From CADEED01 sp039931065 (GTDB lineage: Bacteria > Pseudomonadota > Gammaproteobacteria > Steroidobacterales > Steroidobacteraceae), in contig JBDTSP010000021.1 of NCBI GenBank assembly GCA_039931065.1, forward strand, positions 12,333-76,332: a stretch of 64,000 nucleotides of DNA. Direction: 5' to 3'. The position numbers and the translations under genes were made by a program. The notes under the pieces were generated by a model. The model ran no database searches, had not been told where the DNA came from, and saw only the letters and a program-made list of their open reading frames with translations. The first letter of the stretch is position 1. Each line of letters starts with the position of its first letter. Positions 1-7,847 of this stretch are shown here, in pieces.

Positions 1-1
1 G

Positions 2-2206
2 CTCTTCTACGCCGCGCGCGTGGTACGGCATCCGGCGATGCAGAACCCTACGCTGGTGGTGCTGACCGACCGCAACGATCTCGACGACCAGCTCTTCGGT
101 CAGTTCCAGCGCTGTGCGGATATCCTGGGCCAGACTCCCGTGCAGGCCAGCGGCCGCGAGCAACTGCGCGAACTGCTGAACCGCGCCAGCGGTGGTGTGG
201 TGTTCACCACCATCCACAAGTTCATGCCCGAGAAAGGCGAGGCGATGCCCGAACTCAGTGCGCGCCAGAACATCGTCGTCATCGCCGATGAAGCGCACCG
301 CAGCCAGTATGGGTTCGGTGGCAAGGTGAATGAGAAGACCGGCGAGATGTCCTACGGCTTCGCCAGCAACCTCCGCGATGCCTTGCCGAATGCCTCGTAC
401 ATCGGCTTCACCGGCACGCCCATCGAGAAGACCGACGCGAACACGCGGGCGGTGTTCGGCGACTACATCTCCATCTACGACATCCAGCGCGCCGTGGCCG
501 ACAAGTCCACTGTGCCTATCTACTACGAGAGCCGCATCTCCAAGCTCAGCCTGAACGCAGCCGCGATGCCGGAGCTCGACGCGGAGTTCGAGGAAATTAC
601 CGAAGGCGAGGAGCTGACGAAGAAGGAAAAGCTCAAGTCCAAGTGGGCCGCGCTGGAAGCGCTGGTCGGCGACCCGAAGCGCATCGCGCTGGTGGCCGCC
701 GATATGGTGGCGCACTTCGAGAAGCGCCTGGAGGCGATGGACGGAAAGGCGATGATCGTCTGCATGAGCCGCCGCATCGCCGTCGATCTCTACGACGCGT
801 TAATTGATCTCCGCCCAGACTGGGCCAGCGCCAAGGACGACGACGCGGAAGCCGAGAAGGGCAAAGCCTGCGTAGTGAAGGTGGTGATGACCGGCAGCGC
901 CGACGACGGCCCCGACTGGCAGCCGCACATCCGCAGCAAGGACAAGCGCCGCAAACTTGCGAACCGCTTCAAGAACGACAAAGACCCGTTCCGCATCGTG
1001 ATCGTGCGCGACATGTGGCTCACCGGCTTCGACGCCCCGTGCCTGCACACCATGTATGCCGACAAGCCCATGCAGGGCCACGGCCTTATGCAGGCCATCG
1101 CCCGCGTGAACCGCGTGTTCCGCAACAAGCCCGGCGGCCTGGTGGTGGATTACCTTGGCCTCGCCGATCAACTGAAGCAGGCGCTAGCTACTTACACCGA
1201 GAGCGGTGGCCAAGGAAACCCGACCTTCGACACTGCGCAGGCCATCGCTGTGATGCTGGAGAAGCACGGTATCGCCTGCGACATGCTGCACGGCTTCAAC
1301 TGGGATAAGTGGGTTACTGGCAAGCCGGCAGAACGTCTTGCCCTGCTACCTGCCGGGCAAGAGCACATCCTCACGCAGGAAGACGGCAAGAAGCGTTGGG
1401 TGCAGGTGGTGATGGAACTTTCCAGCGCCTTCGCGCTTTGCGCTTCAAGCGATGAGGCAGTGAAGTTCCGCGACGATGTGTCGTACTTCCAGGCGCTGCA
1501 GGCCGCTCTGAACAAGCGCAGTGGCAGTAGCGGCAAAAGCCCCGAGCAGATCGACGCCGCCATCCGTCAGTTGGTGAGCAGCGCGATCACCACCGACGGC
1601 GAGGTGATAGATGTCTTCACCGCAGCCGGCCTATCTAAACCCGACATCAGCATCCTCAGCGACCAGTTCCTGTCCGAAGTGCGCGGCCTCAAGCACAAGA
1701 ACGTCGCCGCCGAGCTGCTGGAGAAGCTGCTCAAGGACGAACTCAAGGTCCGCTCGAAGCGCAACCTCGTGCAGGCCCAGGTGTTCAGCGAGAAGCTCAA
1801 GAAGACGCTCAACGGCTATCACAACCGCGCCATCTCCACGATGCAGGTGATCGAGGAGCTGATCAAACTCGCCAAGGATCTCGACGCCGCCACCAAGGCA
1901 GGCCAGGAGATGGGGCTGACGGAGGATGAGAAGGCGTTCTACGACGCACTCGCCGCGAATGACTCCGCGCTGGCCGCGATGGGCGACGACAAGCTCAAGC
2001 TGATCGCGGCGGAATTGATCACGCAGGTGAGGAAGAGCGTAACCATCGACTGGACGCTGCGCGAGAGCGCGCGAGCGAAGATCAAGGTGATGGTGAAGCG
2101 GATTCTGAATAAGTACGGCTATCCACCCGACTTGCAGGACGACGCCGTGAAGACCGTTCTCGCGCAGGCCGAGCTTCTGTGCGCGGATTGGGTGCCCGTC
2201 GGATGA
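2..2206 (+). CDS. hsdR: Type I restriction enzyme R (HsdR) subunit, 3' part
   Basis: Motor and nuclease subunit of a type I restriction-modification complex, which translocates DNA and cuts unmodified foreign DNA. The reading frame is open from the left edge, so the N-terminal nuclease domain and the Walker A motif lie outside the window. Visible superfamily 2 motifs are TDRNDLDDQL, TTIHKF, the DEAH box in VIADEAHRSQYG, GFTGTP, and the motif V/VI region RDMWLTGFDAP followed by QAIARVNRVF. The remaining 300 or so residues are the helical C-terminal region that contacts the methylase. hsdS and hsdM are presumably upstream. It is followed by other sporadic genes, so it marks one side of a defence-type island. 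The start is off-window; the stop TGA is at 2204-2206. Confidence 0.95.
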   Translation, partial: LFYAARVVRHPAMQNPTLVVLTDRNDLDDQLFGQFQRCADILGQTPVQASGREQLRELLNRASGGVVFTTIHKFMPEKGEAMPELSARQNIVVIADEAHRSQYGFGGKVNEKTGEMSYGFASNLRDALPNASYIGFTGTPIEKTDANTRAVFGDYISIYDIQRAVADKSTVPIYYESRISKLSLNAAAMPELDAEFEEITEGEELTKKEKLKSKWAALEALVGDPKRIALVAADMVAHFEKRLEAMDGKAMIVCMSRRIAVDLYDALIDLRPDWASAKDDDAEAEKGKACVVKVVMTGSADDGPDWQPHIRSKDKRRKLANRFKNDKDPFRIVIVRDMWLTGFDAPCLHTMYADKPMQGHGLMQAIARVNRVFRNKPGGLVVDYLGLADQLKQALATYTESGGQGNPTFDTAQAIAVMLEKHGIACDMLHGFNWDKWVTGKPAERLALLPAGQEHILTQEDGKKRWVQVVMELSSAFALCASSDEAVKFRDDVSYFQALQAALNKRSGSSGKSPEQIDAAIRQLVSSAITTDGEVIDVFTAAGLSKPDISILSDQFLSEVRGLKHKNVAAELLEKLLKDELKVRSKRNLVQAQVFSEKLKKTLNGYHNRAISTMQVIEELIKLAKDLDAATKAGQEMGLTEDEKAFYDALAANDSALAAMGDDKLKLIAAELITQVRKSVTIDWTLRESARAKIKVMVKRILNKYGYPPDLQDDAVKTVLAQAELLCADWVPVG

Positions 2207-2315
2207 TTCATTGCCTGACTCAGGCTCTAAGTCCAGGCGTGACTAAAACGGGTGTCAGGTCGATGCTTGTAGCGACTTTCGGTTTTCCGTGATCTCACAT
2301 TAGACGGAGTCGAGC

Positions 2316-3209
2316 ATGGCCACGGAGCGTTTCCTTCTCTATATCGACATCCTCGGGTTCTCGGAAATGTCGCGAAGTGAGCCCCGAAAGGTTGCGAGGA
2401 TCTACAGCATTCTCGACTCACTCAACGTGCACCGCCATGATTTGTTCAAGACGATTGTCTTTTCCGACACAGTACTCGTCTACAACTCGACTCTCGCGAC
2501 TTCGAAGTCGATCAGAGACTATCTAGTATGGTACCTAATCGAGTTCGCAGAGGACCTGCATCATCGATTGACTGGCCAAGACGTATATTTCCGGTCGGTA
2601 ATAACAGCAGGACAGTTTTCGCACTACTCGCTCCAGAATATTGATTGCTTCTTCGGGGAAGCGCTTATAGACGCATATCTACGCGAAAAGCGAATTCCGT
2701 CGCTCGGTCTTTTCATTGACGCGCGGTGTAATCAGTACAACAAGTATTTCCGGACTCGCAGATTCGACGATCAGTTACGCTTTGTGTATCTGAATCGAAG
2801 CCTTGAGACGTTGCACCAGTACAGCGGCGGTGTCTTCCCCTTTGGCGACCCCACTCTCGAAGACATGACGCCCCATGTGCCGTGGCAGGTTCGGTTTCTG
2901 AGGGACATCCACAATCAAATGAAGAGTCACAGCGATCCTCTCGTCAGGATCAAGTTTTTGACGGCTTGGGAAATGTATAGGAGCAGGTATCCGTCGATGC
3001 TCGCGGCGCTCGAAGGAGGCGGATTTTCTTTGTCGTCCTTGGCGGGGCGACGAGCTTGGACGTCTGAGGCGAAAAAAATGCGAGGCGACGTCAAGCGCTT
3101 CAAGCGAATTGGCAGTGGCACCCCATTGTCGTTGCAGCTGTCGGCAAAGAACTCGTTAGTCCGGCGTGGCTTAGCAAAAAGAAAACGAAAGGCGAGAACG
3201 ACTCGCTAG
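2316..3209 (+). CDS. Class III nucleotidyl cyclase-like palm-fold protein
   Basis: 297 aa, unnamed family. The N-terminus reads YIDILGFS, with D11 at the end of strand 1 as in class III adenylate/guanylate cyclases. A second aspartate, D51 in VFSDTVLV, follows 40 residues later; metal-binding Asp pairs in true cyclases have a similar spacing. RSVITAGQ (93-100) and FFGEALIDAYLREK from about residue 112 match the later cyclase motifs (R..I..G and G..V..A..LE), but the usual catalytic Asn/Arg pair is not evident. The C-terminus is strongly basic. Start ATG follows GGAG. Codon use (ATA, CTA, AGA) is AT-richer than the housekeeping genes, suggesting transfer. Family members of this look often sit in defence islands, and its neighbours here are hsdR and a TIGR04141 gene. 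Whether it makes a cyclic nucleotide is unknown. Confidence 0.6.
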   Translation: MATERFLLYIDILGFSEMSRSEPRKVARIYSILDSLNVHRHDLFKTIVFSDTVLVYNSTLATSKSIRDYLVWYLIEFAEDLHHRLTGQDVYFRSVITAGQFSHYSLQNIDCFFGEALIDAYLREKRIPSLGLFIDARCNQYNKYFRTRRFDDQLRFVYLNRSLETLHQYSGGVFPFGDPTLEDMTPHVPWQVRFLRDIHNQMKSHSDPLVRIKFLTAWEMYRSRYPSMLAALEGGGFSLSSLAGRRAWTSEAKKMRGDVKRFKRIGSGTPLSLQLSAKNSLVRRGLAKRKRKARTTR

Positions 3210-3273
3210 CGCTCTAAAAGCCTGGAAGGCTAAGCCGCCCTGAGCGATGAGACAGTCAAAGTGCAGTCGTAGC

Positions 3274-3369
3274 AGTACTTAGGGTGTCCATCCAGTAGAT
3301 CCCAATGACGACCACTGGATACAGGGGATCACCGGCCGCACGACGGTGATACACCCCCATGTAAGTACT
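3274..3369. other. Branched structured element (three-way-junction-like inverted repeats)
   Basis: Nested perfect inverted repeats. The outer stem is AGTACTTA (3274-3281) with TAAGTACT (3362-3369). A second stem is GGGTGT (3282-3287) with ACACCC (3351-3356), leaving a 5-nt bulge. Inside are two separate hairpins: ATCCAGT/ACTGGAT (3290-3296/3314-3320) and ATCACCG/CGGTGAT (3328-3334/3344-3350). It lies between the cyclase-like gene and the stop of the small minus-strand gene. It could be a structured RNA, a recombination site or an unusual terminator; there is no U-tract on either strand. Confidence 0.5.
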
Positions 3370-3643
3370 AAGCAGATCTTCGGTGCTGGACCTCCATGCC
3401 ACGCAATTCGCGATAAAGACGGTCAACGCGCTCCTGCGCCTTGTGGCGAGCGTCAAACGTATCGTTGAACGCATCAACGTCGTTCAGATCAGGCCCGATT
3501 TCCGACGGATTTTCAGCCGCTTGGCGCATTGGCGCGATGACGGCTGGTGACCTTTCAATCGTCTCGTCGTACAACTTCATAAGTAGCTTCTCGGCCTCTC
3601 GAATCTCTTTTTCCTTAGCCTCAATTGCTTCATCTCGTGACAT
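3368..3643 (-). CDS. Small charged, helical hypothetical protein
   Basis: 91 aa, very rich in Glu, Lys and Arg, with heptad-like spacing at both ends (residues 1-30 and 65-85), so probably a short coiled coil. No known domain was recognised. An overlapping plus-strand frame is Ser-rich and reads as the antisense shadow of this gene, so the minus strand was preferred. It has no signal peptide or membrane segment. It sits between the cyclase-like gene and the TIGR04141 gene in the AT-richer island, and its stop codon lies at the edge of the structured element at 3274-3369. Function unknown; the context suggests an accessory part of the island. Confidence 0.5.
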   Translation of the reverse strand: MSRDEAIEAKEKEIREAEKLLMKLYDETIERSPAVIAPMRQAAENPSEIGPDLNDVDAFNDTFDARHKAQERVDRLYRELRGMEVQHRRSA

Positions 3644-3714
3644 TTGATTTTCCTCAGTTGATTGAACGCGGACTAGTCTACTCCCCCGTCCTTCAATCCT
3701 TAGTTGGGAAACAG

Positions 3715-4038
3715 ATGACTGAATCTGAGTTCATCCGCATGTCGGGCGATCCGGAGACCGTGATCCTCGACGCGCGCAGCGCGGAAAAATTCGTGCTCCT
3801 TCACATCCGCGGCGCGACGAACCTGCGCCTTCTCGACATGACGGAAGACGAGCTCTCGAAGGTGATCCCGCCGAAGACCACGCGCGTGCTCATCTACCGC
3901 AACAACATCTTCCTCAATGAGCCGAAAGCATTTCCGTCGAAGGTGCTCAGCGCCTCGTTGAACGGCTACACGAACATCTACGAGCTCGGCCCGCTGCTCG
4001 ACATCCGTGACACGAAGCGACAGGTAGCTCAAGGTTAG
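3715..4038 (+). pseudogene. Decayed rhodanese-like gene copy
   Basis: Clear paralogue of the intact rhodanese-like protein at 20099-20650: both share TESEF.RMSGDP, VILDARSAEKF, FLNEPKAFPSKVL and YTNIYELGPLLDIRDTK. This copy lacks the signal peptide and first 50 or so residues, has lost about ten residues after SASLN, and reads LIYRNN where the intact copy reads LIYCNN, so the likely catalytic Cys is Arg. Similarity begins abruptly near 3714 and ends near 4015. An open frame extends upstream to 3625 but that part does not match the paralogue. It is most likely a dead fragment left by recombination. Confidence 0.75.
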
Positions 4039-4177
4039 GCAATGATGTTCTCTGCCATCGTCATAGCGAGAACTCCGTCTCATTCTTGAGTGGTTTTCCC
4101 GCGCCAAGTGAGAGTAGCTATTACCTAGGGGACACTAACTAACACGGCTACAACTTGTTGCCTTGTGAGGTGCTCCG

Positions 4178-5848
4178 ATGACTCGGTCAGATGTTCCGCT
4201 TCAGTCGCTTTCAATCTACCTTCTCAAGGAAACGAAAGATCCCACGAAGGCACTAATCAGGCCTGGTTCTCTGCGTCGGCTTGAAATTGATGAAGGTCAC
4301 GTCGTCTACATAAAGCGCAAGGCCGCGCAGTTTCCATCTTGGACGGAATTCTTCAGCGGCTCTGTCAGTCCCGAAGAGTTCGGCAAGACAAGATCCACGG
4401 GGGCGCTGTTGATATGTTCAGTAGAGAACAGGCACTTCGCCGTCACATTTGGCACAGGCCGATACTTGTTGAACCCATTGGCAATCGAGCAAAGATTCGG
4501 TCTCTTTGTGACTCTCAACACGGTCGATCCGGAGAAAGTGCGAAGTATCGATACCGCAAGCCTCGACCGGCAGGGAATTCAAAGCCGCATACAAGCAAGT
4601 CGCGACGCGTCCCCAGCTGACTTCGGTCTCGATATTGAGCGAGACCTTGTCCGTGCCGTGGCGGGTACACCAACTGACGCGGACGTAGGAGAAACGATCG
4701 CAGGATACGATTCTCTACACGTAAACACGCGAACTACCTTTGTTCAGCTGCGCCGGCTACTAGAAACTTATCTTGCAAGATCTAAAGAAAAAAAGTATCA
4801 AAAATCGTTTGGCTGGATTGATCAGATCCACGAAGTTCGCGATTCGCTTTTGATTGAAAAGCTAAGCAAACATCTCATCGGAGAATTAAAGCGTGGAAAG
4901 TCCGACTGCATTTGGCTGGCGCCTGATGGAATCATTGATTGGAACGATGTCAGTCGATTTCAGTTCGGAACTTCCACGAGCTCGCCTCGCTACCCATCAT
5001 TGACGCTTGATCGATTCATTGACCACCTGGGCGGGGCACCGAAGATCACGATTGATCGACTGGAAAGGACCCGTGTTCGCGCCCTTCGCGCAGATGACTC
5101 CGTTGCTCACGAATGGCCGGTTGTCCGTTGTGTCCAAGCCGATTTTAAGTACGAAGGGAAATCCTATCTACTTAATAGTGGGAAGTGGTATCAGATTGAC
5201 GACCACTTTGTGAAAGTCGTAAATGCGATCGTTGCGTCGATTCCAATTGCCAGCTTGGGGCTTCCAGAATACGAGGACAATTCTGAGGGCGCGTACAACG
5301 AGAGAGCCGTGCAGGCGAGCGACGGGAAGCTGGCATTGATGGACGCTAAGAACATTCAATACGGCGGAGGCGCGAGCAAAATCGAGTTCTGTGATCTTTA
5401 CTCGATCAACGGCGACATGATTCATGTCAAGCGATACTCTGGATCGAGCGTTCTTAGCCACCTCTTCTCGCAGGCCGTCGTGTCCGCTCAAACGTTTAAG
5501 TCCGACACAGAGTTCCGAGAGCTCGTGAATAAGAAACTGCCCGCTTCTCACAAACTTCTGGACGCTCGGAAGCCGCCTTCGGTCGGAGCTCACCGGATTG
5601 TAATTGCTATAGTTGGCGGGCCTGACTCTGCAGAAGACCTACCATTCTTTTCAAGGGTAACTCTAAAGAACAGCGTTAAGTTGCTTGAGGGCTTTGGCTA
5701 CAAGGTGGCGTTGACTTTCATTTCGTTGGAAGAAGAGTTCGCCCGCCTCAGCTCCTTCCGGGAAAAGCAGCTGCGACATCGAGGTGCCGCTCAGAGCAAA
5801 GGCAAAAGAGTTTCGCCGCCGCCTGGGAGCGGGCAGATCCGGCCGTGA
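4178..5848 (+). CDS. TIGR04141/DUF6119 sporadically distributed protein
   Basis: 556 aa, about the usual length of the TIGR04141 (DUF6119) family, whose name reflects its patchy distribution. Recognisable segments are LSIYLLKE at the start, FGTGRYLL and FGLFVTLNTVD around residues 90-115, SIDTASLDR, the ADFGLDIERDLVRAVAG block, and the central LAPDGIIDW motif with PSLTLDRFI after it. There is no signal peptide or membrane segment. The tail after residue 530 is basic and low complexity. The family has no assigned biochemical role that I know; its association with restriction-type islands, as here with hsdR, suggests defence. Base composition is clearly AT-richer than the metabolic genes nearby, consistent with horizontal transfer. 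Start ATG at 4178; an alternative start is not evident. Confidence 0.8.
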   Translation: MTRSDVPLQSLSIYLLKETKDPTKALIRPGSLRRLEIDEGHVVYIKRKAAQFPSWTEFFSGSVSPEEFGKTRSTGALLICSVENRHFAVTFGTGRYLLNPLAIEQRFGLFVTLNTVDPEKVRSIDTASLDRQGIQSRIQASRDASPADFGLDIERDLVRAVAGTPTDADVGETIAGYDSLHVNTRTTFVQLRRLLETYLARSKEKKYQKSFGWIDQIHEVRDSLLIEKLSKHLIGELKRGKSDCIWLAPDGIIDWNDVSRFQFGTSTSSPRYPSLTLDRFIDHLGGAPKITIDRLERTRVRALRADDSVAHEWPVVRCVQADFKYEGKSYLLNSGKWYQIDDHFVKVVNAIVASIPIASLGLPEYEDNSEGAYNERAVQASDGKLALMDAKNIQYGGGASKIEFCDLYSINGDMIHVKRYSGSSVLSHLFSQAVVSAQTFKSDTEFRELVNKKLPASHKLLDARKPPSVGAHRIVIAIVGGPDSAEDLPFFSRVTLKNSVKLLEGFGYKVALTFISLEEEFARLSSFREKQLRHRGAAQSKGKRVSPPPGSGQIRP

Positions 5849-5898
5849 ATCGAGTACTAGACTTCGGCCCGACCGACCTGACATCGGCTTAAGTCCCG

Positions 5899-5917
5899 CG
5901 CAGACTTAGAGTCTGCG
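5899..5917. terminator. Hairpin downstream of the TIGR04141 gene
   Basis: CGCAGACT and AGTCTGCG form a perfect 8-bp stem with a 3-nt loop, about 50 nt after the stop codon. There is no strong U-tract, so it is a weak terminator candidate. It marks the change from AT-richer to GC-rich sequence. Confidence 0.4.
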
Positions 5918-6081
5918 GTTGAAGAAACCCCATCGTCCTTTCGAATCCACGCCCGGTGTGGTGGACGGACGGCACGCTCGATCTGAATCGCCACAAGATG
6001 AGCGTCTCACCGTATGCGTGGAGGTGGGCCGCGAGCCAGTCCCAGGTGTAATCTCGCCGCCCACAGCACCGGAGATCACGC

Positions 6082-7032
6082 ATGCCCAGCTCGAAACTAA
6101 TCGCCGTCGTCGGCGCCACCGGTTCCCAGGGCGGCGGCCTTGTCCGCGCCATCCTTGCCGATCCTGCAAGCGGCTTCCGTGCGCGCGCCATCACGCGCAA
6201 AGCGAACGGCGACAAGGCCGAGGCACTGCGCAAGCTTGGCGCCGAGGTGGTCGAGGCGGATCTCGACAGCGAAGCCTCGCTCGCCAAGGCGTTCGAAGGC
6301 GCCTACGGCGCGTACTGCGTCACCAACTACTGGGAACACATGACGCCCGCCAAAGAGGTGAGCCAGGCGCGCAACCTGGCGCAGGCCGCAAAGGCGGCGA
6401 AGCTGGAACACGCGGTCTGGTCGACGCTCGAGGACACACGCAAGCGCGTGCCGCTCTCGGATCCACGCATGCCGACGCTCATGGAGAAATACAAAGTGCC
6501 GCACTTCGACGCGAAGGGCGACGCGGACGCGTTGTTCGCGGAGGCGGGTGTGCCGACGACCTACCTGCTAACAACCTTCTACTGGGACAATTTCATCGGC
6601 TTCGGCATGGGACCGAAGAAAGGGCCGGACGGCAAGTACGCCATCACGCTGCCGATGGGCAACGCGCGGTTGTCCGGCATCGCGTCCGAAGACATCGGCA
6701 AATGCGCGTTCGGCATCTTCAAGCAGGGCAAGCAGTGGATTGGCAAGCGCGTCGGCATCGCGGGCGATCACGTGACTGGCGCGCAGATGGCGGCCGACAT
6801 GGGCAAGGCGTTGGGCAAAGACGTGGCCTACAACGTGGTGAGCCCGGAGGTGTATCGCGGCTTCGGTTTCCCGGGCGCGGACGACATCGGCAACATGTTC
6901 CAGTACTACACGGAATTTGAGAAAGAATTCTCGGACGCGCGCAGCCTGGAAACATCGCGCTCATTGAACCCCGAGCTTCTCGATTTCAAAGGCTGGCTCG
7001 CGAAGTACAAGGATCGCATCCCACTCGAGTGA
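6082..7032 (+). CDS. NmrA/HSCARG-like NAD(P)-binding reductase
   Basis: 316 aa Rossmann-fold protein of the atypical short-chain dehydrogenase class. The nucleotide-binding loop GATGSQGGG follows beta-1 (residues 11-19), and a basic RAITRK segment near residue 35 favours NADPH. HAVWSTLED and the long C-terminal substrate region are typical of NmrA-like redox sensors, which often have no catalytic Tyr-x3-Lys. The full family length is present. The start ATG follows a GGAG a short way upstream. It is expressed alone; the next gene is a convergent toxin. A small duplicate of its 3' end lies near 7733. Substrate unknown; it may act as a sensor or a quinone/flavonoid-type reductase. Confidence 0.85.
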   Translation: MPSSKLIAVVGATGSQGGGLVRAILADPASGFRARAITRKANGDKAEALRKLGAEVVEADLDSEASLAKAFEGAYGAYCVTNYWEHMTPAKEVSQARNLAQAAKAAKLEHAVWSTLEDTRKRVPLSDPRMPTLMEKYKVPHFDAKGDADALFAEAGVPTTYLLTTFYWDNFIGFGMGPKKGPDGKYAITLPMGNARLSGIASEDIGKCAFGIFKQGKQWIGKRVGIAGDHVTGAQMAADMGKALGKDVAYNVVSPEVYRGFGFPGADDIGNMFQYYTEFEKEFSDARSLETSRSLNPELLDFKGWLAKYKDRIPLE

Positions 7033-7086
7033 CTAGCGGCCCAAGGTGGCCACTTTCGTCAGCTCTTCTTCAAAGGGTGGGGGAAA

Positions 7087-7386
7087 CTAAGCTGAAGCTT
7101 GCCGAGATTTCCAGTACCCCGGCTGTCGGCTGCAGTGCGCTACGGCCAGTACGAGAATGAAATCGGACTCAACGGTGTACAGGATTCCGTACGGAAAGAT
7201 GCGTGTCAGGCACCGATGGATATCTTCTTCAATCACGCGCCATGAGCTCGGTGATTCGGCGACGAGCTGGAGTGCCTGCTCCACGGCTTCAACAAATCGA
7301 ATCGCAAGCTCGGGAGTATGTTCGGCATACCGCAGAGCCGCGGCCTGGTACTCGGCTAGGGCTTCCTCATGAAACTCCAGCCTCAT
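7087..7386 (-). CDS. ParE/RelE-family toxin
   Basis: 99 aa plasmid-stabilisation-type toxin. It begins RLEFHEEALAEYQAAALRYAE, matching the ParE N-terminal helix, and has the core strands RRIFPYGILYTV-like (here CLTRIFPYGILYTV) and ILVLAVAHCSRQPGYW, where the usual H..R.P.YW ending is kept. ParE toxins inhibit gyrase; RelE toxins cleave mRNA; this sequence is closer to ParE. Its ATG overlaps the antitoxin stop by 4 nt (ATGA), so the two are translationally coupled with the antitoxin first, the normal order for this family. Confidence 0.85.
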   Translation of the reverse strand: MRLEFHEEALAEYQAAALRYAEHTPELAIRFVEAVEQALQLVAESPSSWRVIEEDIHRCLTRIFPYGILYTVESDFILVLAVAHCSRQPGYWKSRQASA

Positions 7387-7625
7387 TGCTTGAGGCTGTC
7401 GCGAACCTGCTTCAGTGCTTCATCGGATGAGATTGTCTTCGCATCGCCGGCGCGTACTTCATCGCGCCTGCGCTTTGTTTCTTCGACCCAGGCCCGGTCG
7501 ATAATTCCGAGGGCGGAAGCGTCAAGACTCTCAACCAGCAGGTCGGCGAGTTCCGCACGCGACTCCGCAGGCATTTCCATGGCTTTCTGGGCGAGATCTT
7601 TTGGGGTGACTGGCATCAGGCGCAC
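7383..7625 (-). CDS. Antitoxin of ParE module (addiction module component family)
   Basis: 80 aa, matching the putative addiction module component family (TIGR02574): DLAQKAMEMPAESRAELADLLVESLD is the conserved N-terminal helix, followed by an acidic W.EE.KRR.DEV stretch and a C-terminal tail that would wrap the toxin. ATG at 7625 is used here; an internal ATG four codons later (MPVTPKDL) is equally possible. It overlaps the toxin gene by 4 nt. It would neutralise the toxin and, with it, repress its own promoter, as is common for such pairs. Confidence 0.8.
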   Translation of the reverse strand: MRLMPVTPKDLAQKAMEMPAESRAELADLLVESLDASALGIIDRAWVEETKRRRDEVRAGDAKTISSDEALKQVRDSLKQ

Positions 7626-7732
7626 GATATTCCCTCCATAACCGCTGTCAAGCAGACTCGTTTGACTCTACGAGTGCAATGCGACTTTCGCCTGCGAATC
7701 GACAGTTTTCGCAACTGCCAAGCGCGTCGGCG

Positions 7733-7780
7733 CGGGCGCGCGCAGCCTCGACATATCGCGCTCATTGAATCCCGAACCAA
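7733..7780 (+). repeat. Partial duplicate of the NmrA gene 3' end
   Basis: The stretch from GCGCGCGCAGCCT through CGCTCATTGAATCCCGA closely matches 6936-6983 inside the NmrA-like gene (GCGCGCAGCCTGGAAACAT, CATTGAACCCCGAG). Only this short piece is recognisable, so it is a relic of a second copy or of a rearrangement. The rest of 7626-7847 shows nothing I recognise. Confidence 0.55.
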
Positions 7781-7847
7781 GAAGCGGCGCCAAATGCGCA
7801 GCCGGCCTGCGTAGAAATAATTCTCCGCCTCCGCGGGTCTACTCCGC

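Noticed and set aside
3274..3369. Integron attC site or type III antitoxin RNA
   Set aside because: No GTTRRRY core sites and no tandem short repeats; the shape is a branched junction rather than a single long hairpin.
5919..6081. Minus-strand WDWLAAHLHAYGETL-like reading before the NmrA gene
   Set aside because: Faint resemblance to an AttH/lipocalin-type protein, too short to support.
5919..6920. 333-codon plus-strand frame over the NmrA gene
   Set aside because: Arg-rich shadow in another frame of a well-supported gene; typical of GC-rich DNA.
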